A stretch of 64,000 bases of DNA, from assembly GCA_014529385.2 (NCBI GenBank), contig CM043967.1:126891182-126955181 (forward strand), read 5' to 3'. Numbering within the stretch: the stretch's first letter is position 1; the number at the start of each line of letters is the position of its first letter. The position numbers and the translations under genes are program-made. The DNA comes from Adiantum capillus-veneris. Taxonomy: Eukaryota > Streptophyta > Polypodiopsida > Polypodiales > Pteridaceae. Under the pieces are notes generated by a model that worked only from the letters and a program-made list of their open reading frames with translations, ran no database searches and was not told the origin of the DNA. This document shows, in pieces, positions 44,069 to 56,340 of the stretch.

Positions 44069-45158
44069 GCGGGCTACGATCAAACAATTGGTGATTTCAA
44101 TAATCAAAAGATAAGTGCAATTACTTATTTTTTTTTTGCATCATCTAATTTTATTGTTTTATTAATTCTTGATAAACATAATTTTTGTGAACTTTAAAAA
44201 TCTATATATAATTAAGGATAAATACTCTCCGTCATATTGTGATGAGGAAATTCATACAATTAAGACAATTATAATTATGATACTTTATGGGAATGGATCT
44301 GTAGGAATGGCATGGTAGTTAATTTTCTGCTTTTGGTTTACTATGATGGAGTCATTTTCTTATGGGTGTGATACGAGTTTGAGATTATTGAGGCCTAGTA
44401 GATAATGGATTTGAACGTTCATAGAGAAGAGGAGCAGAAGATTAATGAGGAGTTCTGTCGTATGAAAGATATCTTTGACGAGGTTTGAAATTAAGACTTG
44501 CTTTTCAAGGGGGAAATGGAATAAACATTCTACATATAATTGCAAAGTAGAAGAGGGGCAATCATATGGGACACCATGTAGCAAACCGAAGGAGAGCAAA
44601 CCATGAAGAAGCTTTAGAGACGTTCAAACATGATAGGCACTTAGTCTGGAAAGTACGGAGAAGAAGAAGATTCTTTGTTCGTCTAACATTGCAAGCACCA
44701 AAACCGGTTCCTCTTCTCCCCTTAGCAACCGCATGACGCACTCCTAGGACAAGCAAAGGAAAAGGGGCGATAATATATATATATAATTTATTTTTTATTA
44801 CAGAAAGAAAGTGAGACTCTGTCGCCTGCTGTTGCACGTACACCGCCTGGCAAAGGACGCAATACAGTGAAGGAAGAAAAAGAAGTGTATTTTGACATCG
44901 TGATAAGATTCTCCAAGGGCACAAGCCCTTGAGCTTCCATCTACAACTAAGGGACAGTCGCAGCTGCAGCGGAAATGGCAACAGCAGCAACCATGACATC
45001 AACTTCTCAGAATTGTGTGTGCCTGCATGGAGGCGCCTACCCTCAACCACACAATCACCTTTTTGGCTCCAATTGTTGGAGGCCAGTCAAACTGGACTGC
45101 ATGCAATCGTTTCGACAAGCCCATGCAGCCGTATCTCTCTCTCTCCAGCCGAACGACC

Positions 45159-45327
<169 letters not shown>

Positions 45328-45455
45328 CTTCAGCCGTCATCCCACTCTCCCTCTCTCTCTTGCATTGGTGTGGTAGACGGGTAACCACCAGTCCAGTCGT
45401 CAGCCAAACACTCGCGCTGATAACTGCATGAAGTAGCCAAACCACCCACCAACGA

Positions 45456-45576
<121 letters not shown>

Positions 45577-46031
45577 CCTGCATTGCTGCAGTAAGCACCT
45601 CACACCCGGACCCCTCGCATGGCGCGATGGCAACCACCACAGAAAAAGGAAAAAAGAGGGGCGACTGGCATTGACCCCTACCATAGTGTCATTTCTCTCT
45701 CTCCCCTCTCGTGATCTTTCTCTCTCTCTCTCTGGCCGCCAACCACCCTGGATCTCTCTCCATCACTCCTTGCAACTACCAGTTCCACTGCCTCTCTCTT
45801 TCTTACCAAGACTACCACCCACTCTCCATGCAACGGTTCTCTCTCCCTCTACCAACCACTCACGCACACCAACCTCGACGTTACAGCAGTACACGAACAC
45901 CCAGTTCCCTCTCTCTATTCTCTGCATGCAGCCCTTGGCCACCTACAGAAGACCTAGCATGGTGCCAGGCAGTAGAAGCCCACCCTTCAACCACCTCTCG
46001 CTCTCCCAGCTTATCGCCTTCTCATGCTAAT

Positions 46032-46229
46032 GTGAGTGTCATTCTGGACAGAGACAATGACGTGAAGGCTGGTATTAGCAAGGGCGTTGATGACGTCAGG
46101 GTCGCTATGAGGATGCGAATGCTGCCCACGCCCAGCTACTACATCAATTGGGCAGCCTGCTTGGGTGACGGCAAGTTGTTCGCCGCCAGCCTGATGTACG
46201 TGATGCCCATCTTCCTCAACCGATCATGA
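46032..46229 (+). pseudogene. Possible captured coding fragment in T2
   Basis: The last 65 codons of a longer frame read like ordinary protein: VSVILDRDNDVKAGISKGVD, then MLPTPSYYINWAACLGDGK and LFAASLMYVMPIFLNRS. The DNA is GC-richer than its surroundings. I recognise no family. It could equally be chance. Confidence 0.25.
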
Positions 46230-48300
46230 TGTGGTAGATGTGGAGGCTTCTTGTCCAGTACGGTACCTACAGCATGATAGAAATGCCATGCACATTGGCG
46301 GAACCTTGACTCCCTGCTTCTAATTTTCCAATCCTACCTACTCCGTTGTGAGGCCACAATGACCCACATCAGGTCATCAAACATCCAGGGACCTTCTTGC
46401 ACTACCTGACATGGCATGGCATGGCAATGAAGCCGCTACTGCTATATCTTCTACATCTCTGTGTCTTTGTTCTCAAGCCGTGCCTATAGAGAAAGCATGA
46501 ACCATCACTAGGGCTCTCAAAGGAAGGTCGGGGACTGGCGCAGAGTAAGCCTTCTACAGCTTCACAAATTGTTACGCAATAGAATGATCACATTTTTTCC
46601 CTTTGCTTGTAACATCGGAGGAGCATTCTATCACTACTTGTGAGGTCTGCCAGCTTGTAGGTTGCATGTACTTCTACTACTACATTAGTATTAGGTCTTG
46701 TTTTTTAAGACGCGTTGTAGTCGTCCACAAGACTATATCACCATTATCCATTTATAAAATTTGAGTTAATATTTCAAGGGCTTCCAAAAGATGAACCCTT
46801 CATTGGGTAGGGTTCTTTTCCTAGAGAAATTTCTTGTTGAGAACCTTGCACGTCAGAGGTGGGGAGAGCGCCATGCTTATGATGGGAAGCAGTGTTCAAG
46901 ACAAATCACTTTCCTAACCATACACAGAACAAGCAATGTTTAGAAGACTGACTTGCATTTTTCTTCCTTTTACAGTATTTCTCTTAAATTTCAAGCGGAA
47001 TGATTCTTTTTCCTCCTGCTCGTAAGGGACACACTTTCCCCAGGTGGCAAGGGTTGCGGTTTTCAACCTTGCCGGTCTGTGCCTATTTTAGGATTTGAGA
47101 TTTGTGTGTCTATTTTTAAGGTGGAGATAAGTGCTGCTATGTCTCTTGGTATTTCACTGTTTGTTCAAAGATGACCATCGAAAGTAGTTCCTACAAAATT
47201 TTTCACGAGAGATTCTCTTTGATAGTGCAATAGTGGAAATCAAACTTTGGCTCAGAGTAATCATAGCAATGTTTGTTGATCGAGTTAGGACTTGCACAAA
47301 AAAAAAAAAAAAATCCTAACTGAAGAAAATAAAGGCACACCTAACGCTCTTTTGTTTTTTAGGTCAAAAATTCAAAGATTTTCAGGTATTCACACTAAAA
47401 TTTGTAAAAATTTGCCGATTTACTTGAAGGAAGGCATGGAATCTAGCCGATGTTTTGCTATTTTAGCTAGTTTCAATAACACTGGTCAAATTTTACTAGC
47501 TTCTAATTTTCTTGCAACAACAATCAATGGTTTTTTTTTTATAAAAAAAACTTACTCACATATACAGTCCACCTCACTGATATATGACACCCATCTGTAT
47601 GACTTGAACTTTATGGCATCTGTACTTTGGTTTGTTCTATCTTGCATGACACTACTCAAATGATGGATTTTACTATTGCCCTTTATTTTCAAGAACTTGT
47701 TTACGTATTTGACGATTTGGACACTAGTCACTTCTTCAAACCGCCTCCAGGTACGTAATTTTACGTTGTCGTGAATCTCACTACTCACACCGTGAATCCC
47801 CTTCTTTTATTTTTACAGTATTACTTATCACATTCAAGTCATATTTCAATAACAATATTCTAAAACATTCTCAGCTGGCATTCTTTCTGTATCGATCCAC
47901 TATCTAACCTAATCTGTTACTCAATACTTCATTTGTTAAGTATGCTAACTCTCTTGTCAACAACTCTGGATGTGTCTACTATCCCCATTCCAAAAGAGAA
48001 CAACACAGAGAGCATTCTATTTTTGTGCGACCCCCTAATCCGAATGGTCATTCTTTCAATTATAGCTCTCTATGCACGCACACACTGCTTTGGCTTTTGT
48101 TTCTCATTAATTTAAAGGATTTTTCATTACAATCATTTGTCATTAAGCTATACAACTACTCTTGTGAGCTAAGGTGCTCTGGGACAGTGAACAACAGTTT
48201 GTAAGTACCCTCCTACTCAAACATGCTCAAAATTGGTCTCACACATGTGATAAATGTTATATTTTTATGCCTAGCCTAGTCCATTGGTCACAGACACACA

Positions 48301-48498
48301 GATTCGCCAATTTAGGCAGTATGTAGATCTACTCATCTTGGTGAAGATCCGTCAATTTAGGTAGCACAACCACAAATTGCGGATTCATGATTTTTAAACA
48401 ATATCAAATGCAGATTCGCCGATTTAGGCAGCATTAGTGAAGATTTTCCGATTTAGGCAGCACGTCTTATTGGTGTAGATTCACCGGTTGAGGCAACA
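48301..48498 (+). repeat. Five dispersed copies of a 21-nt motif
   Basis: Variants of GATTCGCCGATTTAGGCAGC at 48301, 48346, 48413, 48442 and 48478 with irregular spacing (29-67 bp). Spacers are unrelated, so only the motif is repeated. Confidence 0.75.
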
Positions 48499-48937
48499 CC
48501 GATAACAAAATCATGTTGCAGTGGCTGGCCACCACTATAACTGGTATGATTTTGTTACCCGGGTACATAATGAAAGTGATTTGGATTTGGACCTATCTTG
48601 TGTAATTGGAATTGGATTGGGATTTGATATCAGATGATTTTTTTGTCACGACAGTATTTCTGGAATGGACATTGAGATTGACGAGAATTGATTATTGATG
48701 ATGAGTGTGACCAATGATATACTGATTCATCAAGGTATGACATATACTGCCTATTCTAGTGGTATGGGACACTAGAATAGATAGTACGTGGACGACGGCA
48801 GGCATAAGTAATGTTGTCTAATTTTATAAATTTTTCTTTTACTATGTGATGATTTTGATACAGATTTCTAATCATTGTTTTGACCAATACTATTTGCAGA
48901 TTTTTATCTTCGCAACTGAGGACAGTTGCAACTTTCC

Positions 48938-48947
48938 AATGGAGAGG
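48938..48947 (+). other. Polypurine tract of T2
   Basis: AATGGAGAGG just before the 3' LTR; the LTR start is TATTATGG, a mutated TGTTATGG. Confidence 0.65.
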
Positions 48948-48949
48948 TA

Positions 48950-49422
48950 TATTATGGAATTGACATTTTACTATTTATTGCAGCTGACAGGTGGAAAAGG
49001 CTTGACTGAGCTAGGCTATTGCAAAAGGAAATTACATTTTATGTATATTTATTCAAGTGCTCTTTTATGAGCTTTGCCCATTTATGACCGGCCGGCTAGT
49101 CTGTACTCAATTTGACCATTCAAGAAATCTATAAATGAAATACGTGCAAGAGGAAAATGGTCACTCTTGCACAGGGGGAGATTGCACCCAGTGTCTGTGT
49201 TATTCTCCTCTCCTCCCCCTCTTCTCTTGCCGTGTCGACGTAGCACTCCACTCTAGGAGGTGCACCTGCACATGCTATCTTGCTCTCTATCTCACTTTGT
49301 ACTTTGCATACGTCGTGGTTGATGTGCTATAGGAATCACCAAGTATGCAGATTTGTCCGTTTATGCTAGATATTGTGTTATCTTGGGTATTTTGGAGGAC
49401 AGCCATGTTTTCGTCTGTAGCA
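48950..49422 (+). repeat. 3' LTR of T2
   Basis: 473 bp ending GTCTGTAGCA, followed by ATATC (49423-49427). Confidence 0.92.
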
Positions 49423-49427
49423 ATATC

Positions 49428-50512
49428 AGATGGTAGGTTATCCAACCAGACTTCCTCTATAGGAGCCGACTTTAAAGTTAGGCTCCCATCATTGATCTCC
49501 CTTACCTTTTCCCATAAGTGTCCTGACCAGTCTTCCTCTACGAATGGAATTCCGTCTAAGGCATCTTCACTGTCCGGCACTATGAGCTTTGGTTCATTTG
49601 TTTCAAGGTGGGGTTCTGCCACAACATCGGATTTTTCTTTTGTTTCTTCTACCGCAAGCTCTTCAGGTTTTGCAATACTTTCAAGCTTGGGTTTTTGTTT
49701 ATCCAGCATTTCCTGCACGATTCTTACCAAATTTTGATAAGCTTCCAGCTTAGCTGCTTCCATGTCTGGAGATGGATAGTTTTTCCATGTTTTGGCCTGC
49801 TTTAAGTTCTGCTTGGTAGGCTTCCAAGGCGGCATTGATAGGCTCAAAAATTTTATCAACCAGAATGGATCCTCCAGATTTCATGGTTGTTTCCTTGAAT
49901 TCACTACCAGTTTCTTTCAACTTGTCTTGGGCTAGAATTTTTTCTTTCTCTTCGTTTTCAACCCATTGTTTTTGTTTTCTCATCTCATATCTTTTGCTTC
50001 TGCTCCTTTTGATTCTTTGAGAAGAAACTTTCGTGTTCTCCGAATCATCAGAGGAATTGTGTTTCTTTTTTCTTTTGCCTAGGCTCTAGTGATTACCTCG
50101 ATTGGAACAATTGGTTCGCTCTCTGATGAGCTACTAGACATCACTTGGACTATGTTGACTACAGTTTTCCCTTGTTCAAAGGATTCTTAGGACAATCTTC
50201 TGGAAAGTGTCCTCCCTTTTTGCAACATTGTATGCAATAGGCTTCAATTGGTTTGAGGTTTTTGTCAGGCTCTGGAAATTCGTTCTTCCAATGGTCATCA
50301 ACACCAGAGTTATGACAATTTCCTATTCTGGGATTCATCATGGGTCTTCCCATGAGAGGTATGACACCTTGATTAGCTACATAATACATTGGTGCGAGCT
50401 CTGGTGGAGCATAAGTCATGGTTTCCTCCATTGGTGGTGGGTGTGGACTATACCAATCTCTCTCTACCATTAGTGTAGATAGAGTAGGCTCTGCATAGGT
50501 TGTAACAAACAC
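49428..50512 (-). pseudogene. gag: G2 gag C-terminal region with zinc knuckle
   Basis: 50159-50512 contains a knuckle-like CIQCCKKGGHFPEDC; the spacing is one residue longer than CX2CX4HX4C. Upstream is a proline-, methionine- and tyrosine-rich stretch, and 50519-50770 is similar. 49428-50020 encodes a charged segment (DKLKETGSEFKETTMKSGGS, then acidic EDALDGIPFVEEDWSGHLWEKVRE and IEEVWLDNLPSD) that ends at the T2 insertion. Several frame changes separate the pieces. Probably the nucleocapsid and linker before protease. Confidence 0.65.
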
Positions 50513-50792
50513 TAATGCTTATTCATCTATGACTCCTTCTGAGTGCATGTACTTTACATGCACCGCATTATGTCCTGGGTAAGGAGGTTGTTGTCCCAAC
50601 ACATGTTGAGGTCTCTCCATACCCATTGGTGGTCTTTGAACTTGAGCCATATTAGGCTGATATTTGTACATGGGTTGTCCTTGGGGCCTCATGGGCACGT
50701 ACTGAACATTCCCATCATACTTTGGTCTGAAGTAGCACTTGTGGGTCTCATGGTTGGTCTGAAGTAGCACACTATTTTTGTGGCCTAATTGG

Positions 50793-51420
50793 TTATCCTT
50801 GTGGGGATATTCCCTGTCCTGGTCCTCTCATAGGTGCTTTTTGCATATTTTTCATCATGTCATTCATCATTTTTAGCATATCTTCCATGGCTGAGAGTGG
50901 TGCCGCAGCAGCCGTTCCCACTTGTGATGGTTTTGTGGATGCAGTCTTCTCGCTTTGGTTATCCTTAGGGACGTCCTCTTCATTGAAGATCTCGCAATTG
51001 TCTCCTAGGTCGATAGCATTAGACACACATGCCTCTAGGTTGTATGCTTTTTACTATAGAGTATAGCATGAAGTTCTTTGTTTAGCAGTCCCTCCAGAAA
51101 CAATGATACAAGTCGCTCCTCTGCAGGTATCTCTATCTCTGGGCATCTGGCTATGTATTGTTTCATTCGAGCTTCACAATCCCTAACAGACTCTTCATGT
51201 TTTTGTTTGAAGCTCTAGATTTGAGCTAACGTATTATGTTTAATCCACGTTTTAGAACAAGCAGCTACAAATCCTTGAGCTAATGTATTCAAATCCATTA
51301 TTGATCTTGGTGGAATGTTTTGGAACCATGTCAAAGCTTTTCATTCTAACGTCATTCCAAACCCCTCGAATTGAGTATGGAAATCGAATATACGCTCTGA
51401 TCTTAGCACTTTCTTGAAGC
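50793..51420 (-). pseudogene. gag: G2 gag capsid core
   Basis: From 51420 the minus strand reads FDFHTQFEGFGMTLE, stop, KALTWFQNIPPRSIMDLNTL, FVAACSKTWIKHNTLAQI, stop, SFKQKHEESVRDCEARMKQYI and ERLVSLFLEGLLNKELHAILY, which follows the retrotransposon gag domain closely. 50793-51026 adds MEDMLKMMNDMMKNMQKAPMR. In-frame stops show decay. Confidence 0.75.
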
Positions 51421-51423
51421 TTG

Positions 51424-52477
51424 CTAAGTGGTCATATGGATCCCCTGATCCACTGTATTTTGTGACCCATTTTTGAAAATCAGCTGGTCTGACACGTCTA
51501 TTTGGTTCAACTCTAGGTCTTCTGGGAGTTGGTCCTGTTTTGAGTCCTTCAAACTAGTCTGTTGGAAATAGTGACTCATGTAGCCTTGGGCTGACCTTAG
51601 TGTCACCCGTTTTTCTACGTGATGAGGTGGTTTCTGGTCTCTTCACATTACTCTTAGATGATCTCTCACGATTTTCGTCTCTTGGAGTGGTTTCTGGTCC
51701 TTGACCCAATATCCAATCCCGTATGGAATACCCCTGGTATTTTGTTTGTTCTACCTTCTCAGGAGTCATCATAACAAAGTTGTTGTTATAACAATCCCTA
51801 AACAAGTAAGTTGGTAGATCCGCAAATCCCTTATCTTTGATCTTGAAGATATAGATGATCTTCATGGCTGTTAAGTGTCCTGGTATAGCATGAGAAGTCC
51901 ACAAAAGATCTTTTGTGTTTCTATCTTCCCAACAATAGACTCCGATCCTAAGATTATCCGTACTAAGCCGTTTCAAAGGCTTCAAGTCTACTTGATCGTA
52001 TCCCTCGAATTCCAAAGTTGGTGGTCCTTCTTTTGCTGACATATCTAGGATTATAGTGTTTACTTCTAAGCCCCATTTTTCTACCACATCAGGATTTTCA
52101 ACTTGTACATATTGAGTTCCGTTTTGATCCATGTACATTTTTCCTTTTTTGTTTGCCCTAAATTCTTCTTCGAACTCAATACCATGGTCATCAATGCAAA
52201 TAGCATACTTTTCGTTAGGATCCAAGTAAACCTGGGCTCCATGACGATTAGTCTTGTAAAAAGAGAGGATATGCTTGTAGCCCATTGTCGTTCCGGTTTC
52301 CGAGTGAGTCGAGTAAGAAGACATTTCGGATGTTGAATCTGAAAAAGTTTTCGAGACTTCTTCAGCAATTGTGTGCAAGGAATTGTCTTGATTCATGCTT
52401 TCTTCAGTCGATACTCCATTGGTGTTTTCTCCGAATAGGCCTTGATTTCCTATTACATGACCGGATCTAAGGTTCAT
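51424..52477 (-). pseudogene. gag: G2 gag N-terminal region
   Basis: 51554-52477 is an uninterrupted frame of 307 codons from an ATG at 52477 (MNLRSGHVIGNQGLF), the longest intact piece of G2. It contains acidic stretches (EFEEEFRANKK, CIDDHGIEFEEE), VENPDVVEKWGLEVNTIIL, and a lysine- and serine-rich end. No catalytic motif; no family is recognised beyond its position before the capsid core. 51424-51553 carries on in a shifted frame (LNQIDVSDQLIFKNGS). Confidence 0.6.
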
Positions 52478-52882
52478 ATAGACTTATGAAGCCCTGGTTT
52501 GAGTACTCACCTTCGATTGACTTGTCGTCAATTTCCACTTGATTCAATTGCAACTTTTTGTCAAGCCATTGATTCCTCATCTGCAATCTGGTTTCTGTAC
52601 AAAATTTATCAAATTATCTATTTTTCTATAAGGACAGTAGAGCTCATGAGAACTCCAGTGATTGGTCTTTGTATTTCACTTCAATTCGTGCTATGGAAGT
52701 CAAAATTTTGACTTTCAGATTCAGCTTAGCAAAATCAAAGGTCTAATCTGCAATCTGTAAACTGAGTGTATCTGTACCAATTTTGATCCGATTGAACCTA
52801 AAATTTCCCTGTGGCCTTATATTATGTTGGTCTAATACTGTATAAGTTCAAAAGTCAAAAATGAAGTCTCTGGATAGCAGAA
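52478..52882. other. G2 leader, proximal part
   Basis: T-rich gene-less DNA between gag ATG and the repeat array. Confidence 0.5.
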
Positions 52883-53754
52883 GTAAATAATCGCGATTAT
52901 CTACTTTTGTCACTTTTTTGCACTTTTTGGATTGGTTTGGCAAGTATACAACTTGTTAAAGCCCTTGGGCAAGTTTCAACAAGTTTGGACAAAATTTGAT
53001 CAAGTTTACCCACTGTTCGGTGTCCGCAAAATGTGATTTCGAGAATCTGGCTTAAGTCTCACTTTTGTGGTCCAAATTTCACCAAAATTGATTTCTGGGG
53101 TCCAATTGATATGCTTGACCTTGTGGTATACTCAAATTTGCAAAATCATCACGTTTTGAAGCAGATGTAAGTAATCGCGATTATTTACTCCTGACAATTT
53201 GTTACAAATTTTTGTCCCAACTTTGACACAGATCTATTAAGCACCTTACGTTAAGGTCACTAGCCAATTTTCATCAAGTTTGGACAATTTATAGTCAAAT
53301 GGTCATCAATTATCTGTCTGCAGACTAACTTTGCAATTTTTGTCACAGTTTTCACTCCAATGATCCAAATCTTACCAAATTTGGTTTGTGGGCTTATTAC
53401 AACATGGTTAAGCTAGTGGTATGCCAACTTGGTCAAAAAAGTTCAAAAACAGGGCAGATGTAAATAATCGCAATTATTTACTTTTGCCAAAATTTTGCAG
53501 GTTTTTGATCAACTGAGCATATACACTTGTTTATCACATCAAGATAAGCCTATGAATCAAGTTTCAACAAGTTTGGATAATTTTTTCCTCAATTCACACT
53601 CAAGATTCAAAAAGTCAGTACAAACTTTAGTTTTCACCTAGTTTTTTGCCAGTTTAGTGATCCAAATCTCTTGGGCCTTTACAAAAGTTGTTTGTACACA
53701 TGGTATGAGCTTTGGCCAAATTAGAGCAAAAAGTTAATAATCACGATTATTAAC
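52883..53754. repeat. Degenerate 285-bp repeats with conserved 22-bp palindromes in the G2 leader
   Basis: Palindromes built from GTAAATAATCG and its reverse complement lie at 52883-52904, 53167-53188, 53460-53481 and 53733-53754, spaced 284, 293 and 273 bp. Between them a diverged body repeats CAAGTTTGGACAA-type text. A half-site lies at 53869, and an AATCGCGATTA core at about 54784. Confidence 0.85.
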
Positions 53755-54431
53755 TTGAGGCTTGAAATGAGCACTTTTTTGCAATTTTCTCAAAGACAGT
53801 CCTTTTATGATGTTTTTTAAGCCTATAAATCAAGTCAAAACTTAATTTGACCTAAAATGTCAAGAAAAAGTAAATAATCTGAGTTTCGGTCAGCTCTTGA
53901 AATTTTTACTACAAAATATCCTTGAGCTTGCCCACTAGTTCGGACAACTCTTAGGCTTACTCCCCAGTTGGATTGAGTGAATTCAAGTCTTTTCAAGCTA
54001 TTTCTAGTCATAGACCTGAAATTCTGCAACTTTACATAACAACTCACACTTGATTCTTTCAGAAAGAGCAATGCTATGAAAGCCATCTCGGATCCTACTT
54101 ACCCTACTCCTAGTTTCTCATGCAATGAGGTTGTGAAAAGTGTCCACAAACACTCGTTTTCTCGTGTTTTTAATGCTTTTCAGAGTCTTGATCTTAAAAC
54201 TTGTCTCATCTATCAATCATTCTCCAAATCCTAATCTAATTCTACAATCCTACAGCCCTAAAGGTACTCATCAAGTACAATTACTTCCAAGCTACCTCTA
54301 CACAGCAAAAGACGACAATCTTAAGCTATGCAGTTTCCAAAAGAGAGTTTTGAATTCTAGGTGAACCTAGAGGAAGTTAAAGAACAATTACACAAGACGC
54401 TCGTGTTTTTCTCTAGTTTAGGTCTCTTCGA
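53755..54431. other. G2 leader, distal part
   Basis: No gene. It continues the T-rich leader up to the PBS. Confidence 0.5.
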
Positions 54432-54449
54432 TCCCCGGCAATGGCATTA
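54432..54449 (-). other. Athila-type primer-binding site of G2
   Basis: Plus-strand TCCCCGGCAATGGCATTA, close to the plus-strand image of the Athila-type primer complement. It precedes TGGGATGC, the likely LTR edge, by a few bases. Confidence 0.7.
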
Positions 54450-54453
54450 AATA

Positions 54454-55324
54454 TGGGATGCATGTCTAACCTCACCATCCTATCTTATTGCAATATTAGC
54501 AAGAACCACGATTAATTTGTCAAACCATTGGACGAAGCTGACTCGACTAGTGCATAGAGGCTACAAGAGGTTGTCAATCTCTCGGAAAACAACTAACAAC
54601 TCGCATCTAACTCAGGCTACACTCGTGACTGAAATCACCAAAAGCCAATCGCATATTGGCAAGCAAATCACATTCTTTATAGCATCAAATGACATCCAAA
54701 CGTAACGAAACTTCTAGGACAAGTTTACAAGACCTAAGCACACAAGCCTATGGCCTCAAATCCCACTTTAGGTCAAGTTTCAAAATCGCGATTATTAATA
54801 GCAGTGGATTTTTGACCTAGTCGTTTCTGACCTAGAATGCATCTAAATGCTTAGCAATGATGCCCCAATATCCCGCCTATCCTTAGTTTTTTATCTAAAA
54901 GTGTAAATTCCCAACTATGATGAAATTAGGCCGCGGGTCGGCGATGCTAAAAGCTACGAAATACTGTGAATGGCTTACGTCAATGCATAGAGCTCTTACA
55001 TGTGGTTGCAATGCAACAAACACATTCGCAATGTGACAACCGGAGAGGGAGTAGGAAGCACGAGAAGGAGAGAAGTGAACGCCGTTAGCTCACGCTGTGT
55101 ATTTCTTATCCAAAAACTTATAAAAAACTTACAAAAATTGGCTTTTATACCTTAGCCAAGGTTTTTCAACGGTCAAAAGTAATAATCTGAAGTTCTACCG
55201 AAGCTGGGAATTGACTGGCTGATACAATCTAGAAGCTTGTAGCCCCGGCTCATTAATTACAAGGTTTACCAAGAAAATATGAGTTACAATATTTTCAATT
55301 TATCAAAATAATAATTGTTTTTAC
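54454..55324 (-). repeat. 5' LTR of G2 (single copy, outer edge uncertain)
   Basis: Placed between the PBS and the point where copia C2 coding sequence starts. Plus-strand edges would be TGGGATGC and TTTTTACA. No 3' LTR partner was found because the G2 3' end is replaced by G1, so only the inner edge is well supported. Confidence 0.5.
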
Positions 55325-55358
55325 AAGGAGAACTCCGAAAAATGGTGTCCGCGTTAGC

Positions 55359-56340
55359 TTGCTGCTAACAAACATTGTGCAAGCCATTGATGTACGTCCT
55401 GGTTCTGAGGATGTAGGCGATGTTGAGGATGTTGCAGGTCTTGCTGCAAGGATTGCTGCTATTAGAGTTGTTTTGCCTACGACAGAACAAGCTCGTTGGG
55501 ATGTAAAGGATGTGCAAGGTCATGCATTGATTGCGTTGTCTGTGAAGCGCACCATTGTTCCTCACATCCGTTCATTTGGAAAATAGGCTTGGAATATTCT
55601 AGCATTTCTTTATGCAAGTCGCAATGAGGCTAAAATTTCTTTCCTGCGTAAAGAGCTGGAGTCGAAGATTATGCATGAGGAAGATGATATGGACACTTTC
55701 CTTGCTGGTGTCAAGGATATCAATGAGCAACTTATTTCTGTAGGTGAAGTCATTCCAGATAGTTCCCTTGCGCAGACTGTTCTTGATGCCTTACCAGATT
55801 CCTACCAGACTTTTGCTAGTACTTGGAGATTTATGACCCGAGGAAATTCAGAAGTTGTCAAGTTTGATATATTATGCACATTGCTATTGCAAGAGTCACT
55901 TTCCACAAAAAACAGGACTAGACAGCGTGCAGTTGAACAAGCTTTTATTGCTTCTCAAAGAAAGGGTGGTAACAGCAATGCAACCACTTCTTATGGTTCT
56001 GCTGCAAGTGGAAAAACTTATGTTCCTAATGCTTCTGCTGGCAGCACTTCGTCTGGCAATTCTCATGATAAGGGAAAAAAGAAGATGCGTTGCCATTATT
56101 TTATAGCTAATGATCACTTGATCAAGTTGTGTCCTAAGTTGAAGGCCAAAGAGGCTAAGAAGAAAGAGGGTGGTTCCACTGCAAATGCTAGTTCCACTAC
56201 AAATGTAGCCATTGTAGAGTCTTCTGTGAAAGGAGACAGTGTTGTTGATGTTGATGCAGAATGGGCTTTTAGCGCAGAGTGCACTTACAATCCTGTTGTC
56301 CATGATGCATGCTTGTCAGTTGCTGTAGATTCACATGTGT
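55359..56340 (+). pseudogene. gag: C2 gag
   Basis: Two same-register frames. The first holds EQARWDVKDVQGHALIALSV and VPHIRS (55490-55580), ending at a TAG at about 55585. The second holds LYASRNEAKISFLRKELESKIM, EDDMDTFLAGVKDINEQLISVGEVIPDSSLAQTVLDALPDSYQTFAS, the UBN2-type copia capsid. The knuckle near 56087-56130 reads C-H-Y-F...H...C, so its second Cys has become Phe. The N-terminal part before 55325 is absent. Confidence 0.85.

Larger units (their letters stand above)
43560..44103 (+). repeat. 272-bp tandem duplication spanning LTR 3' half, PBS and leader
   Basis: Copy one is about 43560-43831, copy two about 43832-44103, nearly identical (two clear differences near the start). Each copy contains the LTR end, the PBS and ACGATCAAACAATTGGTGAT. 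The 3' LTR has no such duplication. Confidence 0.92.
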
